A stretch of 64,000 bases of DNA from Gerris lacustris (Eukaryota; Arthropoda; Insecta; Hemiptera; Gerridae): NCBI GenBank assembly GCA_951217055.1, contig OX578281.1, positions 14,540,447 to 14,604,446 on the forward strand. The letters run 5' to 3'. The position numbers and the translations under genes were made by a program. Below are positions 45,021-57,011 of the stretch, piece after piece. Every line of letters begins with the position of its first letter. Position 1 is the first letter of the stretch. Under the pieces are notes generated by a model. That model searched no databases. It was given only the letters and a program-made list of their open reading frames with translations, and was not told the origin of the DNA.

Positions 45021-46114
45021 TTTTTTAAGTTCTTCTCGTGGCATATCTGTTCAACTCATTCGATTAAATACCTAATGCATTGGTAAGTTTAAAAAAGTAG
45101 ACCCTTATCTTTTGATCATAAAAGCCAAAAACGAGACCAATGGAAATAATGGTTACCTTAACTACATAAAAAAAGTGTTCATTAATATAAAAACATTAAA
45201 CAAATGCTACATATCTCCTTCTTTCACTCACCCCTACAAATTTTTTGGTCGATACAATTTTAAAATTATTTCTGTGAAGCGATGCATCTCTTATTACTTT
45301 TGATCGTTTAATCAAAAGATGAGAACTGTAGTGTTATTAACAGTAGTTTACTGGATATTTCTGCCAGATCCTCTACTATAAATTTTTACGTGTTGTACGG
45401 TACTGTAGATACAAACCGCTTTTGATAATTCTCTTTTATTCACTGATAAACACTCCACTACACTAGTACTAACTATTTTTTCTATGTGAGACACAAGTTT
45501 TGTAATCAATTTTAATCTCATTTTGGGACTACCTAAAAAGCTGAAATATACAGAGTTCATAATTTCCCCGTTTAAAATCCAACTTATTTTATATTTTCAA
45601 AGCAAAAACGAATCGATTTTGCACTTTGGATTTTATTCACCAAGAGTAACATATTAATTTTAATTAATAACTTTTTCAAAGCGTGATTTTTTTTCCTTAA
45701 ATATTATTGAACATTCTTTTAATTTTATTTTTTGTGATGATATTGAAAAGAAGCTAATTTATTTGTATTCATATTAAGGATATACGTTATACTCTGCTTA
45801 ATCTATAGGCCTGTAGGTAAATACTAAGCTAGGAAATAGATGGTACATGACTCTTAGGGTAAAAACTAATAACATTAATCTACTTTTAGTGACTTCTGAC
45901 GTGACTTATTCGAAATTAAATTACGAATACTTAATAACTAAAATTAATAATAAAGCCTGTTGGCAGCTAGAGCTACGATCTACCAAAGACCTTAGATAAC
46001 TATAATTTATAATTTAATTACTATTAATATTTGATTGATAAATAAGCTCTACAAAAAACAATAAATTCTTATTTTATTCATCTGTAAGCTCTGCGAAATA
46101 CTATTAATTATTTT
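45021..46114. other. AT-rich spacer
   Basis: Frames at 45112-45303 and 45348-45560 have no recognised domain. Confidence 0.4.
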
Positions 46115-46767
46115 GCATCCGAGCTTACCGAAGGTAACGGAAGGTATGTGATCGTTCTGAAGAAAAATATTTTATTAATCCGATTTCAAAAATTCTAAGA
46201 CAGAAAGACGTTTTAGACATTAGAGAAAATTATTGGTTCCGTGTCTGTCTGTTGGTCTGTCGCTCAATATTTGCGAACCAACATATCTACACACCTGATT
46301 TTAATGAAATTTGTATTAATTAGCTTTAATGGTCATAATTAGCTCATTGTTGGTCCCGTATAAGTTTTAACCTTCTGCGCTTATTTGTTTCTCTTCCACA
46401 TGCGTACAATCATACATTTATTTACTCTTATAGCGTCAAACGTACTTATCTGATTTGTTTGAAACTTTTATAGTTTGTCGAAAGCAACCCGCAGAAAGCC
46501 CCAAATTAATTTGAACCGTCTGTGCTCTTTAACATTTGCTAAATTGATAGTTTAATTGATGTAAAAAATCAAAACCATTTTGACAGATTAAAAAAACGGG
46601 GAAAACAAATAAATTTAGACAATAATGGCTTAAAAAAGCATATAATCAAGAAAGTACGAGCGAAAATGCGAGGAAGCTATGCGCCACACAAATTGGTAGT
46701 CTATTTTACTTGGCTGTTACCATAAATTACCATTTATTAGCTTCAGTACGAAGCTCATTATTATTAT
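46115..46767 (-). mobile_element. Family D element, copy D3 (most complete outer end)
   Basis: On the plus strand it opens CCGAGCTTACCGAAGGTAAC, carries GTGTCTGTCTGTTGGTCTGTC at about 46239 and GATTTTAATGAAATTTGTAT at about 46298. It ends TTAGCTTCAGTACGAAGCTC. Both ends hold GAGCTTnC in inverted orientation. It aligns with D2 (49205-49820) over its length and is not interrupted. Confidence 0.8.
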
Positions 46768-47489
46768 TTTGCTCATTTTTTCCTGATCAAGGAGTGGATC
46801 TTGGATAAGAACCAACTTCCTTCACTTCCTTACTTTCCTTTAAAAGTATTTACAGCCTGCATCATCCCGTACTTATAAATTCCAATAAAATTACTTATAA
46901 TATTCTAAGTATATTGAAAATTTACAATATTCCGTATTTTTTGACCTTAGATTAAAATGAAAGATTGACTGTTTCGTATAAAGGTTATTGGCTTGAACCA
47001 GAGTGGAATAAGTTTAAGTCTTTACGCTGGGCCAACCTAAAGAGCGGAAAGTAAAGATAGGGCAATTTTACAGCCGACTCCTGGAAAAGCTACAACCCTT
47101 ATCTTTATGTAACCCCTACAAACTATCATACCTTACTACACCGTTCTTTGAAATCGACCTCAATAAGATACACATTTTTTTACAGCAATACAACTTTATG
47201 GGTTTATTTTAAGATATAAGAATGTATTCATTTTCAATTCTGCAATATTTATATTTTTCATTGATTGTCTCCCTTTTATATCATTTTATATTTTGTTTTA
47301 TAAATTATTAGCTTATGTACTGTTTGGATATTATTGTTAGCTTATTTCAGCAGTTTCTAATATTATTATCATATTATATTCTTCAGTTACACTTGACTCT
47401 TAGAACTTAGGAAACAGGCAATAGAACGTAGTATGAAGGGTAATAATTTAATAAATTATTAAATTTAATAAATTTATAAATTAATAATT
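46768..47489. other. AT-rich spacer
   Basis: Nothing recognised. AATTTAATAAATT-type simple sequence lies just before 47500. Confidence 0.4.
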
Positions 47490-47645
47490 TAATAAATTTG
47501 ACAATAATGGCTTGTAAAAGCATAAAATCAAGATGGTACGAGCTACGATGCGAGGAAGCTATGTGCCACACAAATTGGTAGTCTATTTTACTTGGCTGTT
47601 ACCATAAATTACCATTTATTAGCTTCAGTACGAAGCTCATTATTT
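47490..47645 (-). mobile_element. Family D fragment, copy D4
   Basis: It matches the last 150 bp of D3 (TGCGAGGAAGCTATGTGCCA ... TCAGTACGAAGCTCATTATT). It is truncated on the inner side. Confidence 0.75.
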
Positions 47646-47807
47646 TTTAGTATACAGAATGATGCTGTGTTTAATTATTGTTCGTCTTATTGCTATCTGG
47701 TTAAACTAGTATTTTAGAAATAATAAATTCCGCTTTTTAGTGCAGTGACTTTCCTGAGTCTTTCAGTACAGAGACTATGTTTTTACGTCTACATTCTTTC
47801 TATGGTT

Positions 47808-47940
47808 TTGGAGCGAAGTTCCTTATGGCACGTTACAGCGTCTGAAGCCAGGGAGTGAATCAGAAAAAAAACGTCACAAAATCGACCGATGACGATAAAT
47901 TGAGTAAAAGATGCCCGATTTAGTTGAAATTGGGTACGAC
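47808..47940 (+). mobile_element. Family B terminal fragment
   Basis: GAGCGAAGTTCCTTATGGCA through a GTCACAAAA tract to CGATTTAGTTGAAATTGGGT is the terminal part of family B in the opposite orientation to the end at 40280-40295. It stops after the shared motif. Confidence 0.7.
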
Positions 47941-49204
47941 AAAAAAAACGACTCAACGTCCGTTTTTTTTCAACGTTGTTTTTTAAGGCTTTCCGTTTTT
48001 CATTAAACTAAAGTTTGATTACTTTTTTGTGTTGAACATGCCAACTTCCATATAAACAGAGTAAATAGTGTTCAATTATTCTTTTTTTTTATACTTTTAC
48101 CGCAAAATAGAGGTTTTCCCTTACCAAGAGAAGGACCTTAGGCCCCCTTCTATTTATTAAAGGGTGTAGGATTACTTATTATTTACTCTCCATTAGGAGG
48201 TGGTAACAAGGCCCTGTCAGTTAATAGAGGTGGTTGGTGGATAGAAAACGGTTAGATTTCTCTCGAGGGGTGCCAATTTGCTGTCTTTGTGCTGGTTAAG
48301 GGAAAGGGTGACGTTGGGGACCAAGCTCCGATAGAGAAATTGTACACCCTTACTCTGCCTAGCTACGTCTCGAGTAGCAGTATAACTCGAGGGCTTTGGA
48401 ATTCCAAGGTAACCCCCTTGCATCCTAAGTTACCTTAGACCCTTAGACAGTCTAAAGGGACTGTCGGTAAGCAGAGAGGTAAGAAATGGTCAAGGGGTTA
48501 ACTATAGTTAGAAGGGCGATTACTAAAACCCTAATCTCATAATGATAACGAAGCAAGGTTACCTTCACTACTTGTCCTACGTAGTACGTGCTCAAGCATT
48601 TTCCCTCTAATACGAATAAGGTTCAAGTAGGTCAAAACAAGGGAAAAAATTTCTACTCGTTACATTCATTATACACTTTTTGTTTTTTAGGTTCGTATTT
48701 TTTACCATTAATTTTAACAATTTAATAGGATTTTTTTCTCCCTTTACAATTTGTCTACACTTTTATATAATTATGATTTCTTAATTGTATCGTTCTCTTC
48801 CAGCAAATATTAAAGGAAATTAATTAATTAACATTCTTTCAAATTCCACCTCTCACGGAGCGCGAGTAAATGCTAGTGTTAAATATAAATAATCCTTCCT
48901 ACGAAATTTGTAGGAGTCTTAATACAATTGACGGGGAATATATTTAGAAATCTCTTAGATTTTTTAGTAATTGTGATGGCTGGGTATATATTGGATTGAG
49001 GTGAGGGTAGGAATAGTTAGGTTGAATAGTTTAACATTCCTAATTATACCCTGTGGGCAAGAAGCTATGCATTTTGCAACATTTTACAAGGTTCGGCTCT
49101 TTAACTATTACATTAATGAACAATGTTCGACACGACTTGCTTTAGTTCCTACCCACTACCTGTTATCAGCAATACAAATTTACTTCATCTACCTTAAATG
49201 GTTT
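47941..49204. other. Spacer of mixed composition
   Basis: Positions 48120-48620 are less AT-rich, with small palindromes (GACAGTCTAAAGGGACTGTC near 48446). The minus frame 48217-48423 has no domain I recognise. It may be a repeat with no second copy in the window. Confidence 0.35.
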
Positions 49205-49820
49205 ATGTCTTGAAGTGAAGGAAAAATAGACTGCCAATTGGTGTGGCACATAGCTTCCTCGCATCCTATCACGAACTTTATTGATTTTATGCTTTTGTAA
49301 GCCATTATTGTCTAATTTGTATAATTTTTCCCCCGGTTTTTTAATCTGTCAAAATTGTTTTGATTTTTTACAAGAATTAAAGTATCAATTTAGCAAAAGT
49401 TAAAGAGCGCAGACGGTTCAAATTAATCTGGGGCTGTCAGCGGGCTACTTTCGATAAACTATAAAAGTTTTATACAAATCAGATAAGTACTTTTGAAGCT
49501 ATAGGTGCAAATAAATGTGTTTGTGCGCATGCGGAAGACATACGAGAGCAGAAGGTTGAAACTTATACGGAACCAATAATAAGCTAATTATGACCTAACA
49601 TACAAATTTTATTAAAATCAGGGGTGTAGTTTTTAAGATATGTGAGTTCGTAAAAATTGAGCGACAGACCGACAAAGACATACAGACAGACAAACACGGA
49701 ACCAAAAATGTTCCCTGATGTCTGAAACGGATTTCTGTCTTAGAATTTTTGAAATCGGAGACCTACAAATTTTTTTTTTTTATAGCTCCCGTTTCCTTCG
49801 GTAAGCTCGGAAGCAAAAAT
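49205..49820 (+). mobile_element. Family D element, copy D2 (uninterrupted)
   Basis: AATAGACTGCCAATTGGTGT through AAATTGAGCGACAGACCGAC to TCGGTAAGCTCGGAAGCAAA. It serves as the empty-site reference for the gypsy fragment in D1. The plus frame 49001-49213 ends at its start and is unrelated. Confidence 0.8.
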
Positions 49821-50329
49821 TGTTAGTGTAATTCAAAATTACTATAAATACATACAATAATTTGTTTATTTTATAAAATTATTTGTTGATTACTTTTGAG
49901 TAATTCAAATTATAATGTTTTATTTTGAAAAATCTAATCGATAAATATCATGACAGATTCAGGATTATAAAACAGTATAATATATGAATGGAAGATTAAG
50001 AATGAAGCTCATTTTTAAGTTGGAAAATAAGAAGTTTATCTTTGATTCCCAAACCAACATAAATCCGTCTTACCAACAAATCCGATTTCAAAATACCAAT
50101 CCTCAAACCAAATATTAATCTTGTTTCCTTTTCTTCTCCTTTTTTAAACTTTTTGATTTAATGTTCTGCTTTTGGGTTAATACTGTATTTTGGGATTTTT
50201 ATTTAACTGGACAGTTAAGTATAGCAAATATAAATCATAAATAGTAAATATATTGTCTTGTACAGATATTAAAAGAAAATCATTAATAATTATAAATGGA
50301 CAAATACTACAGTCAGTCCAGAAAGATGC

Positions 50330-50330
<1 letters not shown>
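49821..50330. other. AT-rich spacer
   Basis: Nothing recognised. Confidence 0.4.

Positions 50331-50416
<86 letters not shown>
50331..50416. repeat. (TA)n microsatellite, about 86 bp
   Basis: Pure TA run inside a spurious frame. AT-rich sequence with no recognised feature follows to 50775. Confidence 0.95.
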
Positions 50417-50419
<3 letters not shown>

Positions 50420-50775
50420 AATATATACGAGACTTTTTAACTTCAAAGTATAAGATAGTAAAAAAAGAAGAACTCAAAGAACTTGTTTCCACGCTATTGT
50501 GAATTAATAAAACATTACAACCGCAAGCAAAAACCGAAGACTAAGATTAATGATGGAACATAATATTGCCAATAGGGCAAATTTAATCCTAGATACTCTT
50601 TCTACATATTTGTAAAAACGAGGAAAATCATTGACAAAAGAATAATTTCTCAAGATGTGTTTGCTCCCTAGCATTGTGAGGTTGGCCCCTCTCTTAATTT
50701 TTGCAGATAACTTTTTATTTGGTTGAATTTGTTGTATTGACTATAATTGATAACATCCCATCACTTACACTTTTT

Positions 50776-51418
50776 GACATTTTCATGTCTAGGCTATGGC
50801 ACATGAACTCGAAAAGCGTTACACGGAGGTGTACAAACAAACCGGCCCGCTCTAGATAGGGTCCTCCCTACCACGCTCGGAAGAGCCTACCCTCCCCTCC
50901 CTTCCCGATCGGCTACCTGTCCCACGTCTCACTCTCTTCGCTTCTCGCTACCATTCCAGGAGTCGCTCGCGCGCCCCAGCCCCCCCAAGAACAATTTCTG
51001 TTCTACTGCACCGATTTGCACCGGACAAACGCCACAACCATTTTTATTTATAATAAACTTGCATACATAAAATTTATTATTTACTTTAATATATTTTATT
51101 TTTGTTATACTATAATTTTTTGCATTTATTATAAAAATGTGGGTAAAGAAGCAAAAAGATTGCTTCTTAATAAAGTGGAAAAGAAGAAAAGTACTTTCTT
51201 TCTTCGTGCACAAAATATGTTCGATTTAATTCCTAATTTACAAACGCAAGAATCTGCACGCTCGAATTATTTTTATATTTTCATGTCTTTACTTTGGCAC
51301 ATAAACTCGAAAAGCGTTACCAAAAAACGACACTAAAAAGTGTTACACAAGCGTTACCAAAAAGCGTTACACAAGCGTTACCAAAGAACGACACCAAAAA
51401 GCGTTACATGAAAATGTC
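50776..51418. mobile_element. Family H element with a GC-rich core
   Basis: GACATTTTCATGT (50776-50788) and its exact complement (51406-51418) bound 643 bp. A 45-bp direct repeat (TGGCACATnAACTCGAAAAG plus CGTTAC) lies at about 50779-50823 and 51279-51323. Positions 50843-51035 are strongly GC-rich for this window. Frames of 106 (plus) and 94 (minus) codons cross it but show no recognised domain. A second family end is at 11600-11643. The outer GCAAGACAGTGA may also belong to the element. Confidence 0.55.
51308..51405 (+). repeat. Minisatellite of AAAAGCGTTACC units
   Basis: About six imperfect units alternate AAGCGTTACACAAGCGTTAC with CCAAAAAACGACAC-like spacers, at the right end of family H. 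Confidence 0.8.
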
Positions 51419-51550
51419 TCACTGTCTTGCAGACTCGAATGCAAGCAATTTTTCTTCAACTGCTTACAGCTAAACAATAATTTCCTTATTTTACTATAAC
51501 TAAATTATACTAAGTTATTTCTTTACTCTTACTATGCTAAAAACCTAACA

Positions 51551-51600
51551 CTGAAGATGTTATATAATGTCGAAACGCGTTTGTTAATAAGTAATATAAA
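51551..51600 (+). repeat. Penelope-like terminal motif
   Basis: CTGAAGA (51551-51557), an AT-rich stem and GAAACGCG (51572-51579) copy the CTGANGA...GAAA layout seen at 44787-45020. Here the stem seems to use part of the core, so activity is doubtful. Confidence 0.4.
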
Positions 51601-51799
51601 ATTGTGGTGACAATAATATTGTTTTGCTACTTTTTATTAACCTCTTTAGTTATAATTATTAAGTGGTACCACAAAATCTCAGTCAAAACCACCAATCATC
51701 TCTTTAATTACTATATCTTAAAAGTATGATTATAACTAAAATAGTTCCGTCTATTAAGGAGTTTACTAGAGGTTTAGAAGTTTAATTAATCTTATTACT

Positions 51800-52110
51800 A
51801 CGTTTATATTAGCTTGCTTTCTTGTTTGTTTGTTTGTTTGTCCGGTACAAATCTGGCAATCGATTTCTAACTAACTTCCCGAATAGCTAGACATTTGAAA
51901 CTTTTAGCATAGCTCAGAACACGATGACAATGCATTATTTTAATACTTTTAGCCATCTTTCAGCAGAATTTAATTAGTTTTCAGCAAATTTTACTCTATG
52001 CAAAGTTAGTTCGGAAAAAATCCGCAAGTTATTTTATTTGTTTTGCCATGTCCCATATTTACGCAATCTTCATTTTGACGGGTCTCAAATTTGTGATTTT
52101 TATAAATAAG
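51800..52110 (+). mobile_element. Family N repeat (single copy in window)
   Basis: A (TTTG)n tract at about 51823 leads into CCGGTACAAATCTGGCAATC and then GACATTTGAAACTTTTAGCA at 51890. This is the tract-plus-motif arrangement of families A, C, D and M. Ends are estimates. Confidence 0.45.
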
Positions 52111-53351
52111 AGATAAACATTGAATGACAGCAAAACAGAAAATATATCGATTATATTATTTATCGGTTTAGATTTGGTGTTGGGGAGATCCGTTGTACAA
52201 AGATTTGTCCTTTTATGTCTAACATCAGCTCTCTAGATGGTTGTCATTTATGTGAAGTAAATAAATTCGGAACTTTTTTTTTCTTTAACATTATATATTA
52301 CATAACAATAACAATTATATTATCAACATTACATACGATTCAACAGAAAATTTAAAAACCTAGTATATAAAAAGTTCTTTTCATCTTGAAATTATTTATG
52401 TTTTTAGCTTATCTAATACTGTTAAACCATTTCATTAAACCTATCCTTAATTCACCGGTTAGTGTATTGAGGACAGTAAAAGACTTCAACACTTACTTTA
52501 TCTAAAATAGACGAGGTTAAACAGGGTAAGCATTAAAGGACTAGTATCCGAATAAAATAGATGTACATTGGACATAAGTAGCATACAAAATGAAGGGAGT
52601 TAACTCCAATATATAGATACCTTAGTTCGTATGCAACCCGTTTAGCTATTTGCTATCAGCTAAGAAATCTATTTGTAAAGGACCAGCAGGGATACAACAA
52701 AGTAGTTTCATTCTTTGAATATAAATAAAGAAAACAAACATATATCAAGACCAGATTAGGCATTGCAGAAAAAAGCAAATATAAGTTTGAACAGTTATTC
52801 AGTAACAAAATTAATTAAATAGGCGTATAATAGAATAATAATAGTAGAAATAGTTATCACTTTTTGAGTTAATTCGAATTCAGAATCCAATATTCCAAAC
52901 AGTACACACTTAATTATAACGCTTTCCAGAGAAAGTAACCACAAAGTCAAACTGAAGAAAGTACTCCAATAGAACTTAAGTGAATTTAGCTCCGTCTTTC
53001 TACCTTCTATTCGTCTTAAATTTAAAATTTCTAATTGATTTCCTTAGAATGTTACTGTATTTCTAGTTCAACTACCTTAAATTCAAGAATGTGTTAAAAG
53101 TAGAAATTTAACTTCAACTATTTATTGATTGTTAAACTTTAAAGTATCACAACTTCATTATTAACACAAGTAATGTCCATTTATACCTGGGAGCGCAAAT
53201 AGGAGATGACGGTACTATTCTAGAAGAAATCAAAGCAAGAATAACTGCTGGGAATCGCTGCTTTTACAGCCTAGGCAAAGTATTACAGTCAAAAAATATA
53301 TCTGGAACATATTAAAAAAAATCGGGTACGGGGTACCTCGGAACTTTTCCT
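52111..53351. other. AT-rich spacer
   Basis: Nothing recognised apart from a GGGTACGGGGTACC block just before 53340 that echoes one near 7190. Confidence 0.4.
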
Positions 53352-53385
53352 AACTTCAGAGGCCACTAAAGTGGCCTCTGAAGTT
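53352..53385. repeat. Perfect palindrome, 16-bp arms
   Basis: AACTTCAGAGGCCACT, an AA spacer, and its exact complement. It runs directly into the 5S-like segment. Confidence 0.95.
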
Positions 53386-53420
53386 CAGTGAAGTCAGTAC
53401 TTGGATGGGTGACCGTTCTG
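53380..53420 (+). ncRNA. 5S rRNA-derived fragment (not a functional 5S gene)
   Basis: AGTCAGTACTTGGATGGGTG followed by ACCG matches the conserved segment of eukaryotic 5S rRNA that includes the C-box of its internal promoter. GAAGTT just upstream recalls the A-box region, with the DNA between them shortened. The rest of the 120-nt gene is absent. 5S-derived heads are known in some SINEs (SINE3). AT-rich sequence with no clear tail follows. Confidence 0.7.
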
Positions 53421-53499
53421 AACTAACTGATTTATTATCATTCTTAAAAAAAACCTTATTTTTAATACCTATATTTTATTTAATTATTTGAAGTTTGGC

Positions 53500-54110
53500 G
53501 GTATTTTGACAGATGTAAACAAACTTTGACGTCATCAAAATTATCGCACTAATAAATATTTATATTCGCTTATAACTTTTAAACTAATTAATGGAATTTC
53601 ATCGATTTTTTAAATATTTTTTTCCGGTTCCAACGATATGCTATAAGTCAAAAACCTATTTATACTTTCAGTATTATTAACCGTCAAAGTTTAAAAATTC
53701 AAAAATTTATAACTTCAAAATGGCGGCCAAAATCAAAATGAAATTTAGTGGGCTTGTTTGTCATACAGAGAGGTACAATCGAGCCAAATTCCAACTCGAT
53801 CAGGACCATTTTCGATTTATTACGATTTTTTTAAATTTTTGACTGGGTTCAAGATGGCGGAAAAAGTTGATTTTCCGGGCGGCACAACTACAGGTTAGGA
53901 CTGATTTTTCTGCCAAGTTTCAACTCTCTAGGTTAAATACCTTGGGCGCTACGATGATAACACACATTCACACATACATGCGTCATGCTGAAAGAAAACC
54001 ACTCAGGAGGTCTTAAAAACACCTAAAACGGATAATTCCGTTGAAATCTCAAAAAAAATTTTTTTGGTGAAAACAATACTTTTCCTACTATTAGTAGTGA
54101 GGAAAAGTAA
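53500..54110 (-). mobile_element. Family L repeat (single copy in window)
   Basis: The right end is a hairpin around CTTTTCC...GGAAAAG (54080-54110). On the minus strand, AACCTAGAGAGTTGAAACTT and GGCA at about 53935 give the shared motif. Two AAnATGGCGG blocks (53719 and 53856) follow. Boundaries are approximate, and family status rests on layout, not on a second copy. Confidence 0.45.
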
Positions 54111-54117
54111 AAAACAG

Positions 54118-54562
54118 ATATATAAGATGTAATAAGACTAATAGTAATGTATGGTTCAGAGACTTGGCAGGTGACAAGGGAGAGTGAAAACTTGCTCATG
54201 ATTTGGGAGCGAAAAGTTTTACAAAAAATGTATGGGCCTATGTGCAATAATGGTCAATGGAGAGTAAGGAACAACAGAGAACTAGAACATCTTTTTTGGC
54301 GATCCTCACATAGTGGCTTGAAATAAAGAGTGGCAGATTGAAATGGCTAGGACCTACGAAGAATGGGCCAAGACGAAGCGGCAAAAAAGTGTTTGAAGGT
54401 CATCCAGGCAGACGAAGGCTACGTGGCAGGCCAAGACTGAGATGGCTTGAAGATGTGGAGCAAGATCTGCAACTCCTGCGTGTTAGGCGCTGGAGAACGC
54501 AGGTTGAGGATCGTGCAGGTTGGGCAGAGAGGACGAAGGCTAGGGTCCTACATGGGCTGTAA
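54118..54562 (+). pseudogene. Non-LTR retrotransposon, C-terminal tail (broken)
   Basis: The first frame reads VMYGSETWQVTRESE, WERKVLQKMYGP and WRVRNNRELEHLF, then a shift. A second frame reads SGRLKWLG, a block with GRPRLRWLEDVEQDL and RRWRTQVEDRAGWAERT to a natural stop at 54562. YGSETW, ERKVLRKIYGP and GRPR.RWLDDV are landmarks of the tail of RTE/Jockey-like LINE proteins. The reverse transcriptase core is missing upstream. One frameshift near 54300 breaks it. It is better preserved than the copy at 4380. Confidence 0.85.
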
Positions 54563-54685
54563 ACAACATGGGGTAGTAGTAGTTATGTCCAGAAAAATGA
54601 AAATGGCATTTTATACGAGTTCTTCTACTTCAAGGGTATTAATTAAATTTGAATATATAGAGAGTGCAGGTAGGCTAATGGTTAA

Positions 54686-55379
54686 CTAGGCATCGCGTGG
54701 CTCTATCATTGAAGCGAGCGTATTGCAATGAAATACTGAATATTGAAATTTATTAATCATGATGAATGTCATAGTTGAAGATAAGTGGAAGAGGGTTAGT
54801 GTAGGGAAGAGTGGGGGTACTCGGTACAAAGCTTTACTTCCTAAACAAACCTATAATACGACTATAATATCTTCACCACCCGCGGTAGCTTTTAAACAAT
54901 TATTATAAATGTATCTCGTCGCTACGCAAAGAATTTTGCTTGTATCAAGTTGAAATTTTGCATACCTGTTTCAATTGTGCATTAGATGGTGTATATGAAG
55001 TTTTATTAAAATCGATACGTTAGAACGTAAGATATCGGTAAAAAGGTTGTTTTCTCTATTATAAACGTTTAGGCCCGCTTTAATAGTTTTGGCGATCTTT
55101 ATTAAGTCATAGCGGTGTCGCTGTTGGTTTTAGTAAAAAATGTTATTTGAAAAAAATGTTCGTCTCATCGAATAGATGATGATAGAATCTTTTCCCGTCC
55201 TGAAATTCCAATTTAATTTTTGTACCTCTCGTTTACGCGAGCGTTGCGCGCGAACTCTTGGACGGATCACGCTGTCCAACGAACTTAGCCTGAATATTAG
55301 TAAGAGGAACATGTATACCAAATTTCAACTGAATCGGTCAACTTTTACTCAAGTTATCGTCACACGCGTGAACGTTACT

Positions 55380-55415
<36 letters not shown>

Positions 55416-55463
55416 CGGAACATATTTCGTTGAATGTAGGAAGCTCGCTACGCTCGCTTCAAT
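54686..55463 (-). mobile_element. Family A element, copy A2
   Basis: On the minus strand it starts ATTGAAGCGAGCGTAGCGAG and ends TGGAGCG-free with the GATAGAGCCACGCGATGCCT tail and CTAG (plus 54686-54689). A (GACA)n run at 55379-55412 is the expanded CTGT tract. The motif CCGATTCAGTTGAAATTTGG follows on the minus strand. A 63-codon minus frame (55321-55130), with an RLSSLD and QRSRKREVQKL block, is shared in part with other copies. Confidence 0.85.
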
Positions 55464-56554
55464 TATACAAACCCGGTATGATAGTCCTGTTAAATGTCAA
55501 ACTTGTCCTGTTTAATGCAGAACAGAAAGGGATCTTCTCACGATAATATTATTTCTTCTTCTTTAACACCATCTACGAGTAAATTGGTCAAATAATTATT
55601 AATTTCACATTATTTATTAATGGTTTTGTTCCAAAGTATATCCTGTATGTGAAGTGTGAATGGACATAACTTTTTTCCCAATATTTAGACGCATAATCAT
55701 CACTTAAATACTTATCATTGACAGTTAAAATGGTTATCTACAATTAATCTTCAAAGCATATCACGCAGTTATGCAAGATTCGTCAAATTTTCTTAGCATT
55801 CAACATGTTAAGCTAAACATTACCATATAACATGATTAGAAACATTAAGTAAAGTAAGGGAAAAAACTGCTAAATTAAAAGATGCTACGACTGGAATTCT
55901 CACTTTCTAGTTCAAATTCTGTCTTAGCTTAAGATCTTTTGTCTTACCTTAAATTTAATGCTGACAATTAGTTGTATCCAAGTATTTAAAGATTGTTCGA
56001 AATGGAGTTCTCAAAGGAAAGCTAACCCTAACGAATGATGTCGTTTCTACACTTGGTCTCAGAGGGAAAATTTTGGAGAAAGGCCAACATTGATTTACTC
56101 GACTACTAGATCTTAGGATAAATTACACTATTAATTCTAACATTAAAGTTTCCACTAAATTAGAGGCTCAAATAGTTTCCAAGTTTGAGACTGAGGGATC
56201 CTAAAATACGCAGGACTTTGGAATTTATATTATACACTGATCCTTTAGAATAGGAAGAATTTGGGAAGAGCTATGGTTATCGATAATATAGGAAACCACC
56301 TTGGCTGTTAAAATACAGTTAAGAAGCACTTTGGTGCAACCGAGACTGTACAATACACATCACGGCTAACCTAAACACAAGGCTATCCATTCCATTATTT
56401 ATTTCACGCTTACTTTTATAAGTGTTATTTCCTTTTAAGAAGGAAAAAATACTACTTTGCCTCACGTGAATCCGTCTACGATTTAGTGATTTATTTTTGG
56501 TAATTTTTAAAACTTGGGAAAATTAAAAATCTCAACGAAATATTACATTATAAC
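55464..56554. other. AT-rich spacer
   Basis: Nothing recognised. Confidence 0.4.
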
Positions 56555-56632
56555 CAGTGGCGCACCCAGAATTTTTTTCTGGGAGGGCTTGAAACCCAGA
56601 CTAAAAATTAGATGTCGTGACAGGGGGGGTAC
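56555..56632 (+). mobile_element. hAT-like terminal fragment
   Basis: CAGTGGCGCACCCAG followed by a CTGGGAGGG hairpin arm is a common hAT start. The other end is not seen. Confidence 0.5.
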
Positions 56633-56759
56633 TTAAAGTCCATTTATAAAAAATGTAACTTTCTTAATGTGCTTATGAGTAGTATGTATTAAAAAACACA
56701 AATTAATCGTTTTCCCACGTGTATTTCGTAAAAGTAAATAGAATTTTCTTAAGTCTGGC

Positions 56760-56930
56760 AGATAACGTGTCCAAGAACTCAGCCTGGGCATTGGTAAAAT
56801 GAACATGTGTACCAAATTTCAACTAACTCTGTCATCTTTTACTCAAATTATCGTCATCGGTAGATTTCGTGACGGTCGTTTTTTTTCGGATTCACTCCCG
56901 GGAAGAACGTGCCATAAGGAACTTCGTTCC
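56760..56930 (-). mobile_element. Family B fragment
   Basis: AGAACTCAGCCTGGGCATTG through a CGTGACGGTCG tract to GCCATAAGGAACTTCGTTCC matches the terminal 170 bp of B1 at 40100-40295. Confidence 0.8.
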
Positions 56931-56975
56931 AAAAAATGTACAAAATCTGTAATGTAAATTTATGGTGGAAATAAA

Positions 56976-56976
56976 A

Positions 56977-57010
<34 letters not shown>
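56976..57010. repeat. (ATT)n microsatellite
   Basis: About 11 ATT units, directly before a family C end (57011-57072). Confidence 0.9.

Positions 57011-57011
<1 letters not shown>

Noticed and set aside
51016..51336. 106-codon plus-strand frame
   Set aside because: Lies in family H, ends in the minisatellite, mostly AT-driven residues, no motif recognised.
53380..53420. Functional 5S rRNA gene
   Set aside because: Only about 40 of roughly 120 nt match, and the internal promoter is shortened.
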